NCBI RefSeq assembly: GCF_001677435.1
Contig: NZ_CP016268.1
Span: forward strand, 2,283,001 to 2,347,000
Length of the DNA stretch: 64,000 nucleotides
Reading direction: 5' to 3'
Origin: Woeseia oceani
GTDB taxonomy: Bacteria; Pseudomonadota; Gammaproteobacteria; Steroidobacterales; Woeseiaceae
Below are positions 26,819 through 37,350 of the stretch, piece by piece. Position 1 is the first letter of the stretch. Every line of letters starts with the position of its first letter. The position numbers and the translations under genes are program-made. The notes under the pieces are model-generated. The model did no database searches. It had not been told where the DNA came from and worked only from the letters and a program-made list of their open reading frames with translations.

Positions 26819-26921
26819 AGGTAGTCAGTCCCGATCATTTGCCGTCACCCGCTGTACGGCTTGCTTGTGATATCCATGATTGATTGTGCACGTCCTAAGC
26901 GTTAACACAAGGGAGTCAGGT

Positions 26922-29285
26922 TTGGAGCCTTACGTCATCAAGCTGGATCAGCTTGGCATGCAACACGTAGAAGTCGTCGGTGGCAAGAATGCCTCGCTCG
27001 GCGAAATGATCAGTAATCTCAGCGAACTCGGTGTTTCAGTACCGGGCGGTTTTGCCACTACCGCCAGCGCCTACCGGGACTTTCTCGGCAATAACGGCCT
27101 TGATCGGCGGATCTCTGAACTGCTTCGCGAGCTTGACGTCGACAACATCGACGCATTAACAGACGCTGGTCGAACCATACGTAGCTGGATTATCGACGAA
27201 CCGCTGCCAGACACTCTCACCGCCCAGATTGAAACAGCGTGGGACGAGATGTCCGGCGGCAAAGACATTGCCGTTGCCGTCAGGTCGTCCGCCACTGCCG
27301 AGGACCTGCCCGACGCATCGTTTGCCGGTCAGCAGGAAACGTTCCTGAATGTCCGCGGCAAAGAGCACCTGTTCAATGCCATACACCAGGTTTACGCCTC
27401 CCTGTACAACGACCGCGCCATCGCGTACCGGGTACACCAGGGTTTCGAACACGACATCGTTGCCTTGTCCGTTGGCGTCCAGTACATGGTGCGCAGCGAT
27501 ATAGGCTCCGCCGGCGTAATTTTCACTCTCGATACCGAATCCGGGTTTCGTGACGCCGTTTTCGTTACATCTTCTTACGGCCTCGGCGAAACTGTTGTGC
27601 AAGGCGCAGTTAACCCCGACGAGTTTTACGTCTACAAACCAGCGTTAGCCGACAATCGCTTTCCGATATTGCGAAAGAATCTTGGTGCGAAAGCTATCAA
27701 GATGATCTACAGCAACGACCCGACGCCCGGCAAGACCGTTGATACCGTCGACGTGGACGACGCGGATGCACAGAAGTTTTCTCTGACTGACGACGACATC
27801 ATCGAACTGGCTCGCATGGCGGTTACGATCGAAAACCATTACCAGCGGCCGATGGACATCGAATGGGGCAAAGATGGCAGTGACGGCAAGCTGTACATCC
27901 TGCAGGCCAGACCAGAGACCGTGCAAAGTCGTAGCGGCCAGTCGATTCGCCGATACATACTCAAGAGCCAATCCAACGTCATCTGCGCCGGTCGAAGCAT
28001 CGGCCAGAAGATTGGCGTAGGCACAGCAAAAGTCATACGTGACGTCAGTGAGATGAATCGCATCCAGCCCGGCGACGTGCTGGTATCCGACATGACCGAC
28101 CCCGATTGGGAGCCGGTAATGAAACGTGCCTCGGCGATCGTGACCAACCGCGGTGGCCGCACCTGTCACGCTGCAATTATTGCGCGTGAACTGGGTATAC
28201 CGGCTGTTGTCGGTTGCGGTGATGCGACGAAACTGATCGAAGACGGCACACCCGTGACGGTGAGTTGTGCCGAAGGCGATGAAGGCTACGTGTATGACGG
28301 CCTGCTTGAATTCGAAGAACGCGAAATCGCATTGGATTCACTGCCGGAAATCCCCGTCAAAATCATGATGAACGTTGGCAATCCGGACCGCGCGTTCGAT
28401 TTTGCATCCATACCGCATCGCGGTGTCGGCCTCGCACGGCTGGAGTTCATTATCAATCGCATGATTGGCGTGCACCCGAATGCCCTGCTTGAATACGATG
28501 CGCTGGATGCCGACACCAGGGAACTCGTTGACGGCCAAATGGCGGGATACCCAGACCCGATCAATTTCTTCATCGATAAACTCGCCGAAGGTGTCAGCAC
28601 CATTGCGGCGGCGTTTGCACCCGAACCGGTAATCGTCCGCATGTCGGATTTCAAGTCGAACGAGTACGCCAACCTGATTGGCGGCGAGAAATACGAACCG
28701 GACGAAGAAAACCCCATGCTTGGCTTCAGAGGCGCGGCGCGTTATGTATCCGAGGCGTTCCGCCCTTGCTTCGATCTCGAGTGTGCCGCACTACGAAAAG
28801 TACGTGACGAGATGGGCCTGACCAATGTCGAGATCATGATCCCGTTTGTGCGTACTGTCGCTCAGGCGAAACAAGTCATCGACATCATGGCGGAGAACGG
28901 ACTGAAGCGCGGTGAAAATGGCCTGCGTGTCATCATGATGTCAGAACTCCCGACCAACGCTCTGCTCGCTGACAAATACCTCGATCATTTCGACGGCATG
29001 TCAATTGGCTCGAACGACATGACCCAACTGACCCTCGGACTGGACCGCGACTCCGGACTGATTGCCGACCTGTTCGACGAACGTGATGAAGCGGTCAAGA
29101 TCATGCTCGAAATGACGATCAAGGCCTGCCGCAAGCGTGGCAAGTACGTTGGCATTTGCGGTCAAGGCCCATCGGATCACCCGGACCTTGCGTTGTGGTT
29201 ACTGGAACAAGGCATCGAATCGATGTCGTTGAACCCGGACAGCGTGATAGAAACCTGGATGTCCCTGGCAGGTGAGAAAATCTGA
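26922..29285 (+). CDS. ppsA: phosphoenolpyruvate synthase
   Basis: A gluconeogenic enzyme making PEP, AMP and phosphate from pyruvate, ATP and water. About 787 residues. The N-terminal ATP-grasp domain ([29 protein letters not shown]) is followed by the phosphohistidine domain with catalytic His in [21 protein letters not shown] (two parts), and the C-terminal PEP/pyruvate TIM barrel ([36 protein letters not shown]). The start is probably TTG at 26922, with AAGGGAGT just upstream and a match to family N-termini; the frame stays open to 26880. It is regulated post-translationally by the divergent PpsR. Confidence 0.96.
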   Translation: MEPYVIKLDQLGMQHVEVVGGKNASLGEMISNLSELGVSVPGGFATTASAYRDFLGNNGLDRRISELLRELDVDNIDALTDAGRTIRSWIIDEPLPDTLTAQIETAWDEMSGGKDIAVAVRSSATAEDLPDASFAGQQETFLNVRGKEHLFNAIHQVYASLYNDRAIAYRVHQGFEHDIVALSVGVQYMVRSDIGSAGVIFTLDTESGFRDAVFVTSSYGLGETVVQGAVNPDEFYVYKPALADNRFPILRKNLGAKAIKMIYSNDPTPGKTVDTVDVDDADAQKFSLTDDDIIELARMAVTIENHYQRPMDIEWGKDGSDGKLYILQARPETVQSRSGQSIRRYILKSQSNVICAGRSIGQKIGVGTAKVIRDVSEMNRIQPGDVLVSDMTDPDWEPVMKRASAIVTNRGGRTCHAAIIARELGIPAVVGCGDATKLIEDGTPVTVSCAEGDEGYVYDGLLEFEEREIALDSLPEIPVKIMMNVGNPDRAFDFASIPHRGVGLARLEFIINRMIGVHPNALLEYDALDADTRELVDGQMAGYPDPINFFIDKLAEGVSTIAAAFAPEPVIVRMSDFKSNEYANLIGGEKYEPDEENPMLGFRGAARYVSEAFRPCFDLECAALRKVRDEMGLTNVEIMIPFVRTVAQAKQVIDIMAENGLKRGENGLRVIMMSELPTNALLADKYLDHFDGMSIGSNDMTQLTLGLDRDSGLIADLFDERDEAVKIMLEMTIKACRKRGKYVGICGQGPSDHPDLALWLLEQGIESMSLNPDSVIETWMSLAGEKI

Positions 29286-29292
29286 CCATTCA

Positions 29293-29354
29293 CCGCGTTT
29301 CTACGCGGCTCGGACAAAAAAAAACCCGCTCCCGGAAACGGGGCGGGTTTTTTT
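29293..29354 (+). terminator. tandem hairpins with strong bidirectional terminator
   Basis: A small hairpin (CCGCGT/ACGCGG, 29293-29308) is followed by an 11-bp stem at 29322-29332/29340-29350 (loop CGGAAAC) with an A-run before and a T-run after. It ends ppsA and, on the other strand, the convergent SH3-domain gene. Confidence 0.9.
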
Positions 29355-29367
29355 GTTCTGAGCTAGC

Positions 29368-30048
29368 CTACAGGCGATCGTAACGCGAGCGACGTTGCCA
29401 GCGAACCCGTGGCAACCAGATGCCCAGGATGATACCCGCAATCAATACGGCCGCCCCGGTCAAGAACCAATTGCGGTTTTGCTGGCTACGCAGGTTCTGA
29501 TTCTCCTGCTGCAAGGTATCCGCGCGAATCTCTGTGTCGGTCAACTTCTCCTGCAGCCGCTGGTTCTGGCTGTCGATTGCCAGCACATCGGCCGCCGTTC
29601 GTTTGATCGTATCCAGCTCGCTCTGCAGTGCCTGCTTTTCCCGCTCGAGCGTTTCGATGCGCTGATTGGCAGCCTGATGTTGGCCGCGTATCGCATTAAG
29701 CTGCTCACTGAGGCCACTGCCAGCGGACTTTGCATCCGTCAGCTGGCCGGTCAGCTGCTGCAGCTGCTCGCGCGCCGCGGGCTCACTCATGAGGTAACGC
29801 GTCAACACCCAGCCTTCGGTACCGCCCGACGTTCTGACTCGCGAATATCCGCTGGCCGCGTCACGTTCGATGACTTCCAGCTGAGTGCCACTGTCCACCA
29901 TCAACTGGATGGCGTTACTGGTGCTGGGCCCGGTTCGCAGCATGACCTCGAAGCGGTCGCTAACCCACATAGGCTCGGCCACAGCCAGGCTCGTCAGCAG
30001 CAGGCTACAAAGTAGCGTGTACGCCGGAATTTTTGTGATTCTGTACAT
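29368..30048 (-). CDS. SH3-domain membrane-anchored protein (YgiM/TIGR04211-like)
   Basis: A 226-residue envelope protein. A signal peptide (YTLLCSLLLTSLAVAEP) is followed by a bacterial SH3 domain (residues 27-90, VSDRFEVMLRTGPSTSNAIQ, GWVLTRYL), a long coiled coil (residues 90-190) and a C-terminal transmembrane helix (FLTGAAVLIAGIILGIW) with a basic tail. It matches the YgiM architecture, thought to bind cell-wall or glycan ligands from the periplasmic side. Appears monocistronic, with the shared terminator after it. Confidence 0.85.
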   Translation of the reverse strand: MYRITKIPAYTLLCSLLLTSLAVAEPMWVSDRFEVMLRTGPSTSNAIQLMVDSGTQLEVIERDAASGYSRVRTSGGTEGWVLTRYLMSEPAAREQLQQLTGQLTDAKSAGSGLSEQLNAIRGQHQAANQRIETLEREKQALQSELDTIKRTAADVLAIDSQNQRLQEKLTDTEIRADTLQQENQNLRSQQNRNWFLTGAAVLIAGIILGIWLPRVRWQRRSRYDRL

Positions 30049-30140
30049 CAGGATAAATAGCTCACATTGCAGTCCGCCGAGTATAAGACATTAGCCGCCG
30101 CTGTCAGTCAAATTCTCTTTGAATACGGCGGCTTAAGCGA

Positions 30141-30758
30141 TCAGGCACTGCCGGCGACTGTCGCCATTTTGCGCCACACTGCGATGAAGTTATTGGCCGG
30201 CATGGCGTACAGTGCCGTTCGTTGCAATTGTGCCAACGCTGCCAGCTCGTCGAGGTACTCGAGATCCCGGATACCCATCGCCGAATCCCGCTGTTTAAGC
30301 GACGTGTCGAACTGCTCGTTGCTGTCACTGGTAAATTCGCCATCGATGCGGAACGGACCGTACAGGCAAAACGGCGCTCCCTCAGGCAGCAATCGACCCA
30401 CCAGCGCGAACAGCGCGACAACCGCCTGGATACTCATGATGTGTGCGGTGTTAGCGGAGAAGATGCCATCATACGCTCCGTCCGGATCTTCATCGTGCAA
30501 CACGTCCAGTGCCAGTGGCTCCCCAATGTTGTCGCGTGCAACGCTATTCAATCGGTTGCTGATGTTCGCAAGGTTCTCTTCACGGTCGCTGGTTTGCCAG
30601 CGCAACGTGGGCAAGTGCTCAGCAAAATAGACGGCGTGCTGCCCGGTTCCGGAACCAATTTCGAGTACGTTCCGGCAATCACGCAATTCCTGCTTCAGGA
30701 CCTCAAGAATCGGTTCCCGATTGCGCGACGTCGCCGGCGCATCTGCCAGCCTTGTCAT
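30141..30758 (-). CDS. DUF938 SAM-dependent methyltransferase-like protein
   Basis: A 205-residue protein of the DUF938 family, with a class I methyltransferase fold. It starts [13 protein letters not shown], then [20 protein letters not shown] (SAM-binding motif I) and [10 protein letters not shown]. The acceptor substrate is unknown. Its start overlaps the end of orn by 4 bp, so the two are co-translated. Confidence 0.85.
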   Translation of the reverse strand: MTRLADAPATSRNREPILEVLKQELRDCRNVLEIGSGTGQHAVYFAEHLPTLRWQTSDREENLANISNRLNSVARDNIGEPLALDVLHDEDPDGAYDGIFSANTAHIMSIQAVVALFALVGRLLPEGAPFCLYGPFRIDGEFTSDSNEQFDTSLKQRDSAMGIRDLEYLDELAALAQLQRTALYAMPANNFIAVWRKMATVAGSA

Positions 30759-31336
30759 GAATGACCTGCCAACACGTTCTGATCAAACAACGTGCTCCGG
30801 TATGCCGCAAGCTCCGCGATCGAATCCCGGATGTCCGCCATGGCTCGATGTTCCGTTGATTTAAGCGGAGCGATAGCGGCGCCAGGCGCCCATAGCTGGG
30901 CAAGAATTTTGAGCGTACTGACGTCGAGGTTGCGGTAATGAAAATACGCTTCAAGTTGTGGCATCTCGCGAGCCATGAAACGCCGGTCCTGGCAGATGCT
31001 GTTGCCACACATCGGCGACTTGCCGGGCAAGACATGCTGCGCAAGAAACGCGATAGTCGCTTGCTCTGCTTCTTCCAGCGTTAACGAACTGTTCAGAACG
31101 CGATCCGTCAGACCCGAATTTCCGTGCTGCCGCGTATTCCATTCATCCATCGCAGCCATCACCGACTTCGGCTGCCGTATGGCCAGAGCCGGCCCTTCGG
31201 CAATTTCATTCAAGTGCCGGTCAGTGACGATAGTCGCAATCTCGATGATGTGGTCGCGTTGGGTATCCAAGCCGGTCATTTCCAGATCTATCCAGATCAG
31301 GTTGTCGGCGGCAGGCTGCAATTCAGGTTCGTCCAT
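30755..31336 (-). CDS. orn: oligoribonuclease
   Basis: An essential 3'-5' exoribonuclease (DEDDh family, about 193 residues) that removes 2-nt RNAs, including pGpG from cyclic-di-GMP breakdown. [10 protein letters not shown] (Exo I), [13 protein letters not shown] (Exo II) and [12 protein letters not shown] (Exo III with His) are intact. The ATG at 31336 gives the family N-terminus; the frame stays open to 31408. It is divergent from rsgA, as in many Gammaproteobacteria. Confidence 0.95.
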   Translation of the reverse strand: MDEPELQPAADNLIWIDLEMTGLDTQRDHIIEIATIVTDRHLNEIAEGPALAIRQPKSVMAAMDEWNTRQHGNSGLTDRVLNSSLTLEEAEQATIAFLAQHVLPGKSPMCGNSICQDRRFMAREMPQLEAYFHYRNLDVSTLKILAQLWAPGAAIAPLKSTEHRAMADIRDSIAELAAYRSTLFDQNVLAGHS

Positions 31337-31377
31337 CCTGTCCTCTTTCGTCGCTGGTTTCCGGTCGGCAGTGTCGC

Positions 31378-32406
31378 ATGGCCAGTGCCCGCGGTTCCAG
31401 CCCGTCACCTGCCACGCAGTTCGTGCATGCCTACCCGACGCACGGCATACTTCCGCGCTATGCGAGAAATAAACCCCAACACCGCCAGCGCCGCGCTGTG
31501 AGCAAACGGCACGAAGCTGTCGTCATTGCGACCTTCGGGCGACGCATGAATTTGCGCATTTTGGCGGATGGCACGACAGTACGAGCGCGAATCAAGGGCC
31601 GTGACCTGAAGCCGGTCTGCGGAGACCGGGTGCTCGCCGAAACCATTGAAAACGAACCCGACTTGCTCATCGTCGAAATATTGCCTCGTGACAACGAGCT
31701 GACGAGGCCTAATATGCGCGGCAAGACGGAAATCCTCGCCGCGAACATCGACTTCGTTGCCGTCGCCTGCGCCGCCGTGCCACGCCCGGACTGGTACATC
31801 GTTGATCGCTATCTGTGTGCCGCTGAACTGATGCGCGTCAAAGCCGCCATCGTGTTTAACAAAGTTGACGACGGCAGTGCCGAGCCTGAAGCCGCCGAGG
31901 AGCTGGCCGTGTATCGCGCGCTCGACTACGACACGGTTGTCTGCAGCGCAAAAACCGAACGCAATATGGATGCACTGGAATCCATACTCGAACAACACGT
32001 TGCCATCATTGTGGGTCAATCCGGGGTCGGTAAATCCAGCCTGATCAATGTGCTTACTCAGGGCGAACAACGAACGGCCGCCGTATCGACGGCGAAAGGC
32101 GGCGAAGGCCGGCACACCACGGTGAACTCGGTAATGCTCGCGCAGCCACGCGGTGGCTACGTGGTCGATTCGCCGGGCGTGCGCGACTACGCACCCGCTA
32201 TCGCCGAGCCTGCCGAAGTTGAGTTCGGCTTCCGGGAAATTCATGGCCGCAGCGAGCACTGCCGCTTCGCCAATTGTCGCCACCGTCATGAACCCGGCTG
32301 CGCGGTTAAAGCCGCACTGGAATCCGGCGATATCAGCGAACGGCGTTACGAGAGCTACAAGCGAATGCTATTGCTTACCGAACAGCAAGGACGCGGTCGC
32401 TACTGA
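31378..32406 (+). CDS. rsgA: ribosome small subunit-dependent GTPase RsgA
   Basis: A circularly permuted GTPase that assists late 30S maturation. An N-terminal OB domain (residues 45-110) precedes the permuted G domain with G4 VFNKVDDG, then G1 [10 protein letters not shown] and G3 DSPGVRDY. The zinc domain is [16 protein letters not shown] with three Cys and a His. The stop (32406) directly abuts the stop of the convergent hinT gene without any spacer or terminator. Confidence 0.94.
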   Translation: MASARGSSPSPATQFVHAYPTHGILPRYARNKPQHRQRRAVSKRHEAVVIATFGRRMNLRILADGTTVRARIKGRDLKPVCGDRVLAETIENEPDLLIVEILPRDNELTRPNMRGKTEILAANIDFVAVACAAVPRPDWYIVDRYLCAAELMRVKAAIVFNKVDDGSAEPEAAEELAVYRALDYDTVVCSAKTERNMDALESILEQHVAIIVGQSGVGKSSLINVLTQGEQRTAAVSTAKGGEGRHTTVNSVMLAQPRGGYVVDSPGVRDYAPAIAEPAEVEFGFREIHGRSEHCRFANCRHRHEPGCAVKAALESGDISERRYESYKRMLLLTEQQGRGRY

Positions 32407-32757
32407 TTAGCCGGGTGGCCAGCTGAATGCCCTGCCACCCAACATGTGCAGGTGTATGTGAAAAACACTTTGCCCGGCGCCTTCCCCACAGTTCATCGCC
32501 ACACGATAACCTGACTCAAGCAGGCCTTCTGACACGGCCAGTTCTTTAGCAGCCAGAAACAGCGCTCCGACTATGGCAGCGTCTTCGTCCTGCAAGTCAT
32601 TAATAGTGGAAATATGTTTCCGCGGGATGATCAGGATATGGGTCGGCGCTTGCGGATGGATATCGCGAAACGCAATGAGTAAGTCGTTCTGATATACGAT
32701 TTCGGCATCAATTTCGCCGCGTTCTATGCGACAAAACAAGCATTCGCTGTCGGACAT
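32407..32757 (-). CDS. hinT: HIT-family purine nucleoside phosphoramidase (HinT-like)
   Basis: A 116-residue histidine-triad protein. The active-site motif is HIHLHML near the C-terminus. CLFCRIERGEIDAEIVY at the N-terminus contains the C-X2-C pair seen in zinc-binding HinT members. It hydrolyses AMP-phosphoramidates. It lies 32 bp downstream of recR on the same strand and ends tail-to-tail with rsgA. Confidence 0.92.
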   Translation of the reverse strand: MSDSECLFCRIERGEIDAEIVYQNDLLIAFRDIHPQAPTHILIIPRKHISTINDLQDEDAAIVGALFLAAKELAVSEGLLESGYRVAMNCGEGAGQSVFHIHLHMLGGRAFSWPPG

Positions 32758-32789
32758 AACTGGACTCCTTGGCTTACCGGCTCTGGCCG

Positions 32790-33386
32790 CTACAGGGCTC
32801 GCCGGCCGAAAAATGCGTGTGACAATGTGCCGCCATCGACGTACTCAAGCTCGCCGCCGAGCGGCACGCCGTGCGCAATCCGGCTTGCCTGTATCCCGCG
32901 CTGTGCGGCAAGCCCTGCCAGAAAATGCGAGGTGGCATCGCCCTCAACCGTGGGGTTCGTGGCGATGATCATTTCCTTGGTTTCATTTTCCCCAAGCAAC
33001 TTTTCAAGCGCACTGGCACCGAGCTCTTCCGGGCCAATTCCGTCCAGCGGCGACAAATGCCCCATCAGTACGAAATAAAGACCGCGATAGCCGGTCGCAT
33101 CCTCGATGGCCATGACGTCGGCCGGAGATTCCACAACGCATAACAAGCTGCGATCGCGACTACCGGCCGAACAAATACTGCAAAGCTCAGTCTCGCTGAA
33201 CATCCTGCAGCGCTGGCAATGGCCAATACCGGCCGCTGCCTCAGCGAGAGCCGTTGCCAGCAAGTTCGCGCCGTCGCGATTCCGCTCAAGCAAATGAAAC
33301 GCAATGCGCTGCGCTGACTTACGCCCGACGCCCGGCATGCAACAGAGCGCATCAATCAGGCGAACCAGTAACGGGGAATAGGACAC
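32790..33386 (-). CDS. recR: recombination protein RecR
   Basis: A 198-residue RecFOR component that loads RecA at gaps. The HhH motif ([17 protein letters not shown]), the C4 zinc finger ([16 protein letters not shown]) and the TOPRIM domain ([15 protein letters not shown]) are intact, with the C-terminal Walker-like [13 protein letters not shown] in the usual position. It follows ebfC with a 6-bp gap in the conserved dnaX-ebfC-recR cluster. Confidence 0.96.
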   Translation of the reverse strand: MSYSPLLVRLIDALCCMPGVGRKSAQRIAFHLLERNRDGANLLATALAEAAAGIGHCQRCRMFSETELCSICSAGSRDRSLLCVVESPADVMAIEDATGYRGLYFVLMGHLSPLDGIGPEELGASALEKLLGENETKEMIIATNPTVEGDATSHFLAGLAAQRGIQASRIAHGVPLGGELEYVDGGTLSHAFFGRRAL

Positions 33387-33392
33387 TGCGGA

Positions 33393-33716
33393 TCAGAACG
33401 GCAGTTTCATGCCCGGCGGCAGTTGCAGGCCGGACGCCATGCCGGAAAACTTTTCCGCTACCGTCGTCTCTACACGCCGTACGGCATCGTTGAAAGCGGC
33501 AACGATCAGGTCTTCGAGCATGTCTTTGTCTTCGCCAAGCAGCGAATCGTCGATCTTGATGCCCTGCACTTCGTGCTTGCAGCTCATGCGAATCTGCACC
33601 ATGCCAGCGCCGGATTCGCCCGTGACCATTTCCTTGCCCATTTCGGCTTGCGCCTTCTGCATCTCTTCCTGCATTTTCTGCGCCTGCTTCATGAGCTGGC
33701 CAATACCACCTTTCAT
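33393..33716 (-). CDS. ebfC: nucleoid-associated protein EbfC/YbaB
   Basis: A 107-residue DNA-binding protein. The N-terminus is Met/Gln/Lys-rich ([20 protein letters not shown]) and the core [19 protein letters not shown] is typical, ending [12 protein letters not shown]. It overlaps dnaX by 4 bp (ATGA). Confidence 0.95.
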   Translation of the reverse strand: MKGGIGQLMKQAQKMQEEMQKAQAEMGKEMVTGESGAGMVQIRMSCKHEVQGIKIDDSLLGEDKDMLEDLIVAAFNDAVRRVETTVAEKFSGMASGLQLPPGMKLPF

Positions 33717-35347
33717 TCAATGCTCCTGGTTTGCTGGGTGTCACGGCTGACTATTTCGACGGAGTCCGGGTTCAATGTTGCGCCGAACATGTCCTGCAAT
33801 GCTTTTACATTGGGGTCAGCTTCCAGCGACTGCCGGGCCGCCTCCAATTGCTCGTCCGCAATCCGCGCCTCCGCTTGCACGGGTGTCTCAACCGCATTGT
33901 TGCCGATTTCTATTTCTACTCGCAGTTCTTCGCCGAACTTTTGCGTCAGTGCATTCGCGATCGTGTCCTTGCGCAACGGCGTCAGCATGGCTTCAGAACG
34001 TTTGTCGAGCGTCAGATGCACGGTATTACCTTCCCGACGCAAGTAGCCACAATTGCTGGCCAGCATGCGAGCGGCACCGTTCAGGCCCAGCGTTGTTATC
34101 AGCACTGACCAGTCCGGTTCCTGCCACTTGCTGCTGGTCTCCGCCGGCCGTGACGGCGGCGCAGCCGGCGCCGATGCGGCCCCGCTGACAGATGCCTTCT
34201 TCGCCGCGGTCGCTTTGACCACAGCCGGACGCCGCTGGCCACCAGCAGCCGAGGGAGGCGCACTGCCTGGCCTGAACGCCAGCATGCGCAACAACGTCAT
34301 TTCCGCGCCGCTGCGTGGGTCCGGCGACAGATGCAGATCGCGACGACCGATGATCGCAATCTGGTAATAAAGCTGAACGTCTTCGGCCGCGATTCTTGCG
34401 GCGAAATCCGCAAGCTGGGCTTCGTCCAGTTCATCGTGCAGGTCACTGACTCCGGTTACCTGATAGACCGCGATGCGTTGCAAAGTGCGCGCCAGATCGT
34501 CCAGCAAACTGGCGTAATCCGGGAATTGTTCGTCTATCTCGGCAACCGCTTGCAACAGTCCGGCCGCATCACCATCCGCGAGCAGGGCCAACAGCCGCGC
34601 CACGTGTTCCCGATCGATTGTGCCCAGCATCGCCGCCACGGACGCGCCCTCGACAGCGCCGCCACAATAAGCAATTGCCTGATCCATCAGGCTCAAGGCA
34701 TCCCGCAAGCTGCCGTCAGCCGCGCGGGCGATCAACGCCTGCGAGTCAGCATCGCATTCCAGCCCTTCCTCCTTGCAGATGTAGTCAAGGCGATCGCGGA
34801 TGAGCTTTGGCGTCAATCGTTTGAGATTGAACTGCAGGCAACGTGACAACACGGTGACCGGCAACTTTTGAGGATCGGTAGTTGCCAGCAGGAATTTCAC
34901 GTGCGGTGGCGGCTCTTCCAGGGTCTTGAGCAAGGCATTGAACGAGCTCTTGGACAACATGTGCACTTCGTCGATCAAATACACCTTGAAACGTCCGCGA
35001 GCAGGCGCGTACTGCACGTTGTCCAGCAAGTCGCGGGTATCGTCCACTTTGGTCTTGGAGGCGGCATCGACCTCGATCAGGTCCACGAAGCGCCCTTCGT
35101 CGATCTCGCGGCAGGCGCTGCACTCGCCACACGGGTCGGCCGTCAGGCCCTTTTCACAGTTCAGGCATTTGGCGAGGATCCGCGCAATGGTGGTTTTACC
35201 AACACCACGGGTACCGGCGAACAAATAGGCGTGATGCAGGCGTTCGGCTTCCAGCGCGTTCGACAGCGCGCGCAGGACGTGGGTTTGCCCGACAGTGTCG
35301 GTGAAATTCTTTGGTCGCCACTTTCGAGCGAGAACCAGATAACTCAT
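33713..35347 (-). CDS. dnaX: DNA polymerase III subunit gamma/tau
   Basis: The clamp-loader ATPase subunit, 544 residues. [13 protein letters not shown] begins the protein at the ATG at 35347; longer starts read into non-conserved sequence. It has the P-loop [16 protein letters not shown], four-Cys zinc module ([16 protein letters not shown]), DEVHMLSK (Walker B) and sensor regions, followed by a Pro/Ala-rich linker and a tau-type C-terminal domain. No A-rich slippery heptamer for programmed frameshifting is seen, so a gamma form by that route is unlikely. Confidence 0.95.
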   Translation of the reverse strand: MSYLVLARKWRPKNFTDTVGQTHVLRALSNALEAERLHHAYLFAGTRGVGKTTIARILAKCLNCEKGLTADPCGECSACREIDEGRFVDLIEVDAASKTKVDDTRDLLDNVQYAPARGRFKVYLIDEVHMLSKSSFNALLKTLEEPPPHVKFLLATTDPQKLPVTVLSRCLQFNLKRLTPKLIRDRLDYICKEEGLECDADSQALIARAADGSLRDALSLMDQAIAYCGGAVEGASVAAMLGTIDREHVARLLALLADGDAAGLLQAVAEIDEQFPDYASLLDDLARTLQRIAVYQVTGVSDLHDELDEAQLADFAARIAAEDVQLYYQIAIIGRRDLHLSPDPRSGAEMTLLRMLAFRPGSAPPSAAGGQRRPAVVKATAAKKASVSGAASAPAAPPSRPAETSSKWQEPDWSVLITTLGLNGAARMLASNCGYLRREGNTVHLTLDKRSEAMLTPLRKDTIANALTQKFGEELRVEIEIGNNAVETPVQAEARIADEQLEAARQSLEADPNVKALQDMFGATLNPDSVEIVSRDTQQTRSIE

Positions 35348-35462
35348 ACGCCAGCCATTTGGGTGCCTGATTCGGCAGGATTCAGTGCAGAGCGACCAGT
35401 GTAACCATTGGCGCGAGCGTAACAAGCCGCATTTGGTCAATCGCCGGTAGCTGTAAATGAGT

Positions 35463-35570
35463 GGTCCGCGCCAGCCGCTCCCCGGCACCCGGCTGCACCG
35501 CTGCCGCTGCTCCCTTCCGGGCCTGACGGAGTTCACGGCTGACCGTCGCGAGGTAGCCGACGCGGACCGG
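35463..35570 (-). ncRNA. ffs: signal recognition particle RNA (4.5S, small bacterial type)
   Basis: On the minus strand the conserved apical loop GGCCCGGAAGGGAGCAGC is present. The 5' segment (GGTCCGCGTCGGC, at 35568 downward) pairs with the 3' segment (GCTGGCGCGGACC, ending at 35463), closing a hairpin of about 106 nt. It lies upstream of dnaX on the same strand, a frequent location. The exact ends are estimated from the closing stem. Confidence 0.93.
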
Positions 35571-35756
35571 GCGGGATTATCACCTTGGAAGACGCTCGTT
35601 ACAATGCATGCAGCCCGATACTGACCAATCCTGCAGAAACGCGTGTCCTGTATCGCTCAGCCGCTCAAATTGGCATGGTCTGCACCGTAACAGGTTGATA
35701 TCCTCCCACACCGCGAGGGCTATCGTACGCCGCGCCACACCCATCAGGAGAGCACT

Positions 35757-37340
35757 ATGCCCAAAATGCCGGAATTCGCTACCGCCGATCCGTTCCATGG
35801 CATGACCGCCGACTCGCCAGGTGTGGTGCAAAATCTGCTGGCAGGTGCGTGGAGCAATGCGAGCGCCGTTCGCGAGGACATCGTGGACCCGATGAACGGT
35901 GCTGCCTTTCTGCGGGTCCCTGATACACAGGATTACGCCGGGTACATCGACTCGTTGCGCCAGTGTCCGAAAACCGGCTTGCACAACCCGCATTCGAAAC
36001 CGGATCGCTACCTCATGCTCGGCCGTGTTTGCGCGCGGGCGGCGGCGCTGATGGCCGAGCCCGAGGTGCAGGATTACTTCACCCGGCTCATTCAGCGTGT
36101 CATGCCCAAGAGTTGGGCCCAGTGCCAGGGTGAAGTGGTCGTCACGCGCGTTTTCCTCGAAGATTTTGCCGGTGACGGCGTGCGCTTTCTCGGCCGCGGT
36201 TTTTCCAATCCCGGCGATCACGATGGCCAGGAATCCCGCGGCTATCGCTGGCCGTTCGGCCCCGTCGCGGTGGTCGCGCCGTTCAACTTCCCGCTCGAAA
36301 TTCCGGCGCTGCAAGCCATGGGCGCCTTGTTCATGGGTAACAAGCCACTCGTCAAGGTTGACTCCAAAGTCAGTACCGTATTCGAACAATTCCTGCGGAT
36401 GCTGATCCACTGCGGATTGCCGGCAACGGACGTGGATCTCATTCATTGTCCCGGCCAACAAATGGGAAATCTCATCCACGATGCACGCGATGTTCTGCGT
36501 CTGGTGCAATTCACCGGGTCGAGCAGCATCGCCGAACACCTCGCGCACGAATTGAATGGCCGCGTCCGGCTGGAAGACGCCGGCTTTGACTGGAAAGTGA
36601 TCGGTCCCGACTACGCTCCGGAGTGGCTTGACTACGTAGCGTGGCAGTCCGACCAGGATGCCTACAACGCCACCGGCCAGAAATGTTCCGCACAAAGCCT
36701 GTTGTTCGTGCACCAGAACTGGCGCGCGGATTTGCTGCCGAAACTGGCGGAACTGGCAGCGCGCCGCTCACTGGACGACCTGACGCTGGGCCCGGTACTG
36801 AGCTGGAGCAGTGATCGTATGCAAGCGCATGTCACCGCCGTGTCAGCATTGCCGGGGGCAAAATTGCTGTTCGGCGGCAAGCCGCTCACCGGTCACCACA
36901 TACCGGCCTGCTACGGCACCCTGCAGCCGACAGCCGTGGAAGTGCCGTTGGCGGCCCTTGCCGGCGAACACTTCGAACTCGCGACAACCGAATTGTTCGG
37001 CCCGTTCCAGGTTGTAGTCAGCTATGACGACGACGATCTGCCGACAGTACTCGGTGTTCTGGAACGTATCTCACACCACCTGACCGCCGCCGTCGTCAGC
37101 AACGACGTAGCCTTCCAGAAAACCGTACTGGGCGCGACCGTCAATGGCACGACGTATTGCGGCATGCGGGCGCGCACCACGGGCGCACCGCAGAATCACT
37201 GGTTCGGGCCCTGCGGCGATCCGCGCGCGGCCGGCATCGGCACTGCAGAAGCGATACGCGCTACCTGGAGTGGCCATCGAGAAATCATCATGGACCAGGG
37301 GCCGTTGCCGGCCGACTGGACTATTCCTGCTTCAGCCTGA
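35757..37340 (+). CDS. aldehyde dehydrogenase, P5C-dehydrogenase-like
   Basis: A 527-residue NAD(P)-dependent aldehyde dehydrogenase. Substrate-binding PFGPVAVVAPFNFPLEIPALQ (two parts), the general base Glu273 in RLEDAG and the nucleophile Cys310 in NATGQKCSAQS are intact. The overall sequence is closest in character to the ALDH4-type delta-1-pyrroline-5-carboxylate dehydrogenases of proline catabolism rather than to fused PutA. The gene overlaps the following aminotransferase region: its stop lies 10 bp before the probable start of that gene, so the three genes to 39281 are probably one operon. Confidence 0.88.
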   Translation: MPKMPEFATADPFHGMTADSPGVVQNLLAGAWSNASAVREDIVDPMNGAAFLRVPDTQDYAGYIDSLRQCPKTGLHNPHSKPDRYLMLGRVCARAAALMAEPEVQDYFTRLIQRVMPKSWAQCQGEVVVTRVFLEDFAGDGVRFLGRGFSNPGDHDGQESRGYRWPFGPVAVVAPFNFPLEIPALQAMGALFMGNKPLVKVDSKVSTVFEQFLRMLIHCGLPATDVDLIHCPGQQMGNLIHDARDVLRLVQFTGSSSIAEHLAHELNGRVRLEDAGFDWKVIGPDYAPEWLDYVAWQSDQDAYNATGQKCSAQSLLFVHQNWRADLLPKLAELAARRSLDDLTLGPVLSWSSDRMQAHVTAVSALPGAKLLFGGKPLTGHHIPACYGTLQPTAVEVPLAALAGEHFELATTELFGPFQVVVSYDDDDLPTVLGVLERISHHLTAAVVSNDVAFQKTVLGATVNGTTYCGMRARTTGAPQNHWFGPCGDPRAAGIGTAEAIRATWSGHREIIMDQGPLPADWTIPASA

Positions 37341-37350
37341 GGTCAAGCAC

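Noticed and set aside
33713-35347. Programmed -1 frameshift producing the gamma subunit from dnaX
   Set aside because: No A-rich slippery heptamer on the coding strand, so the E. coli-type mechanism is not supported.
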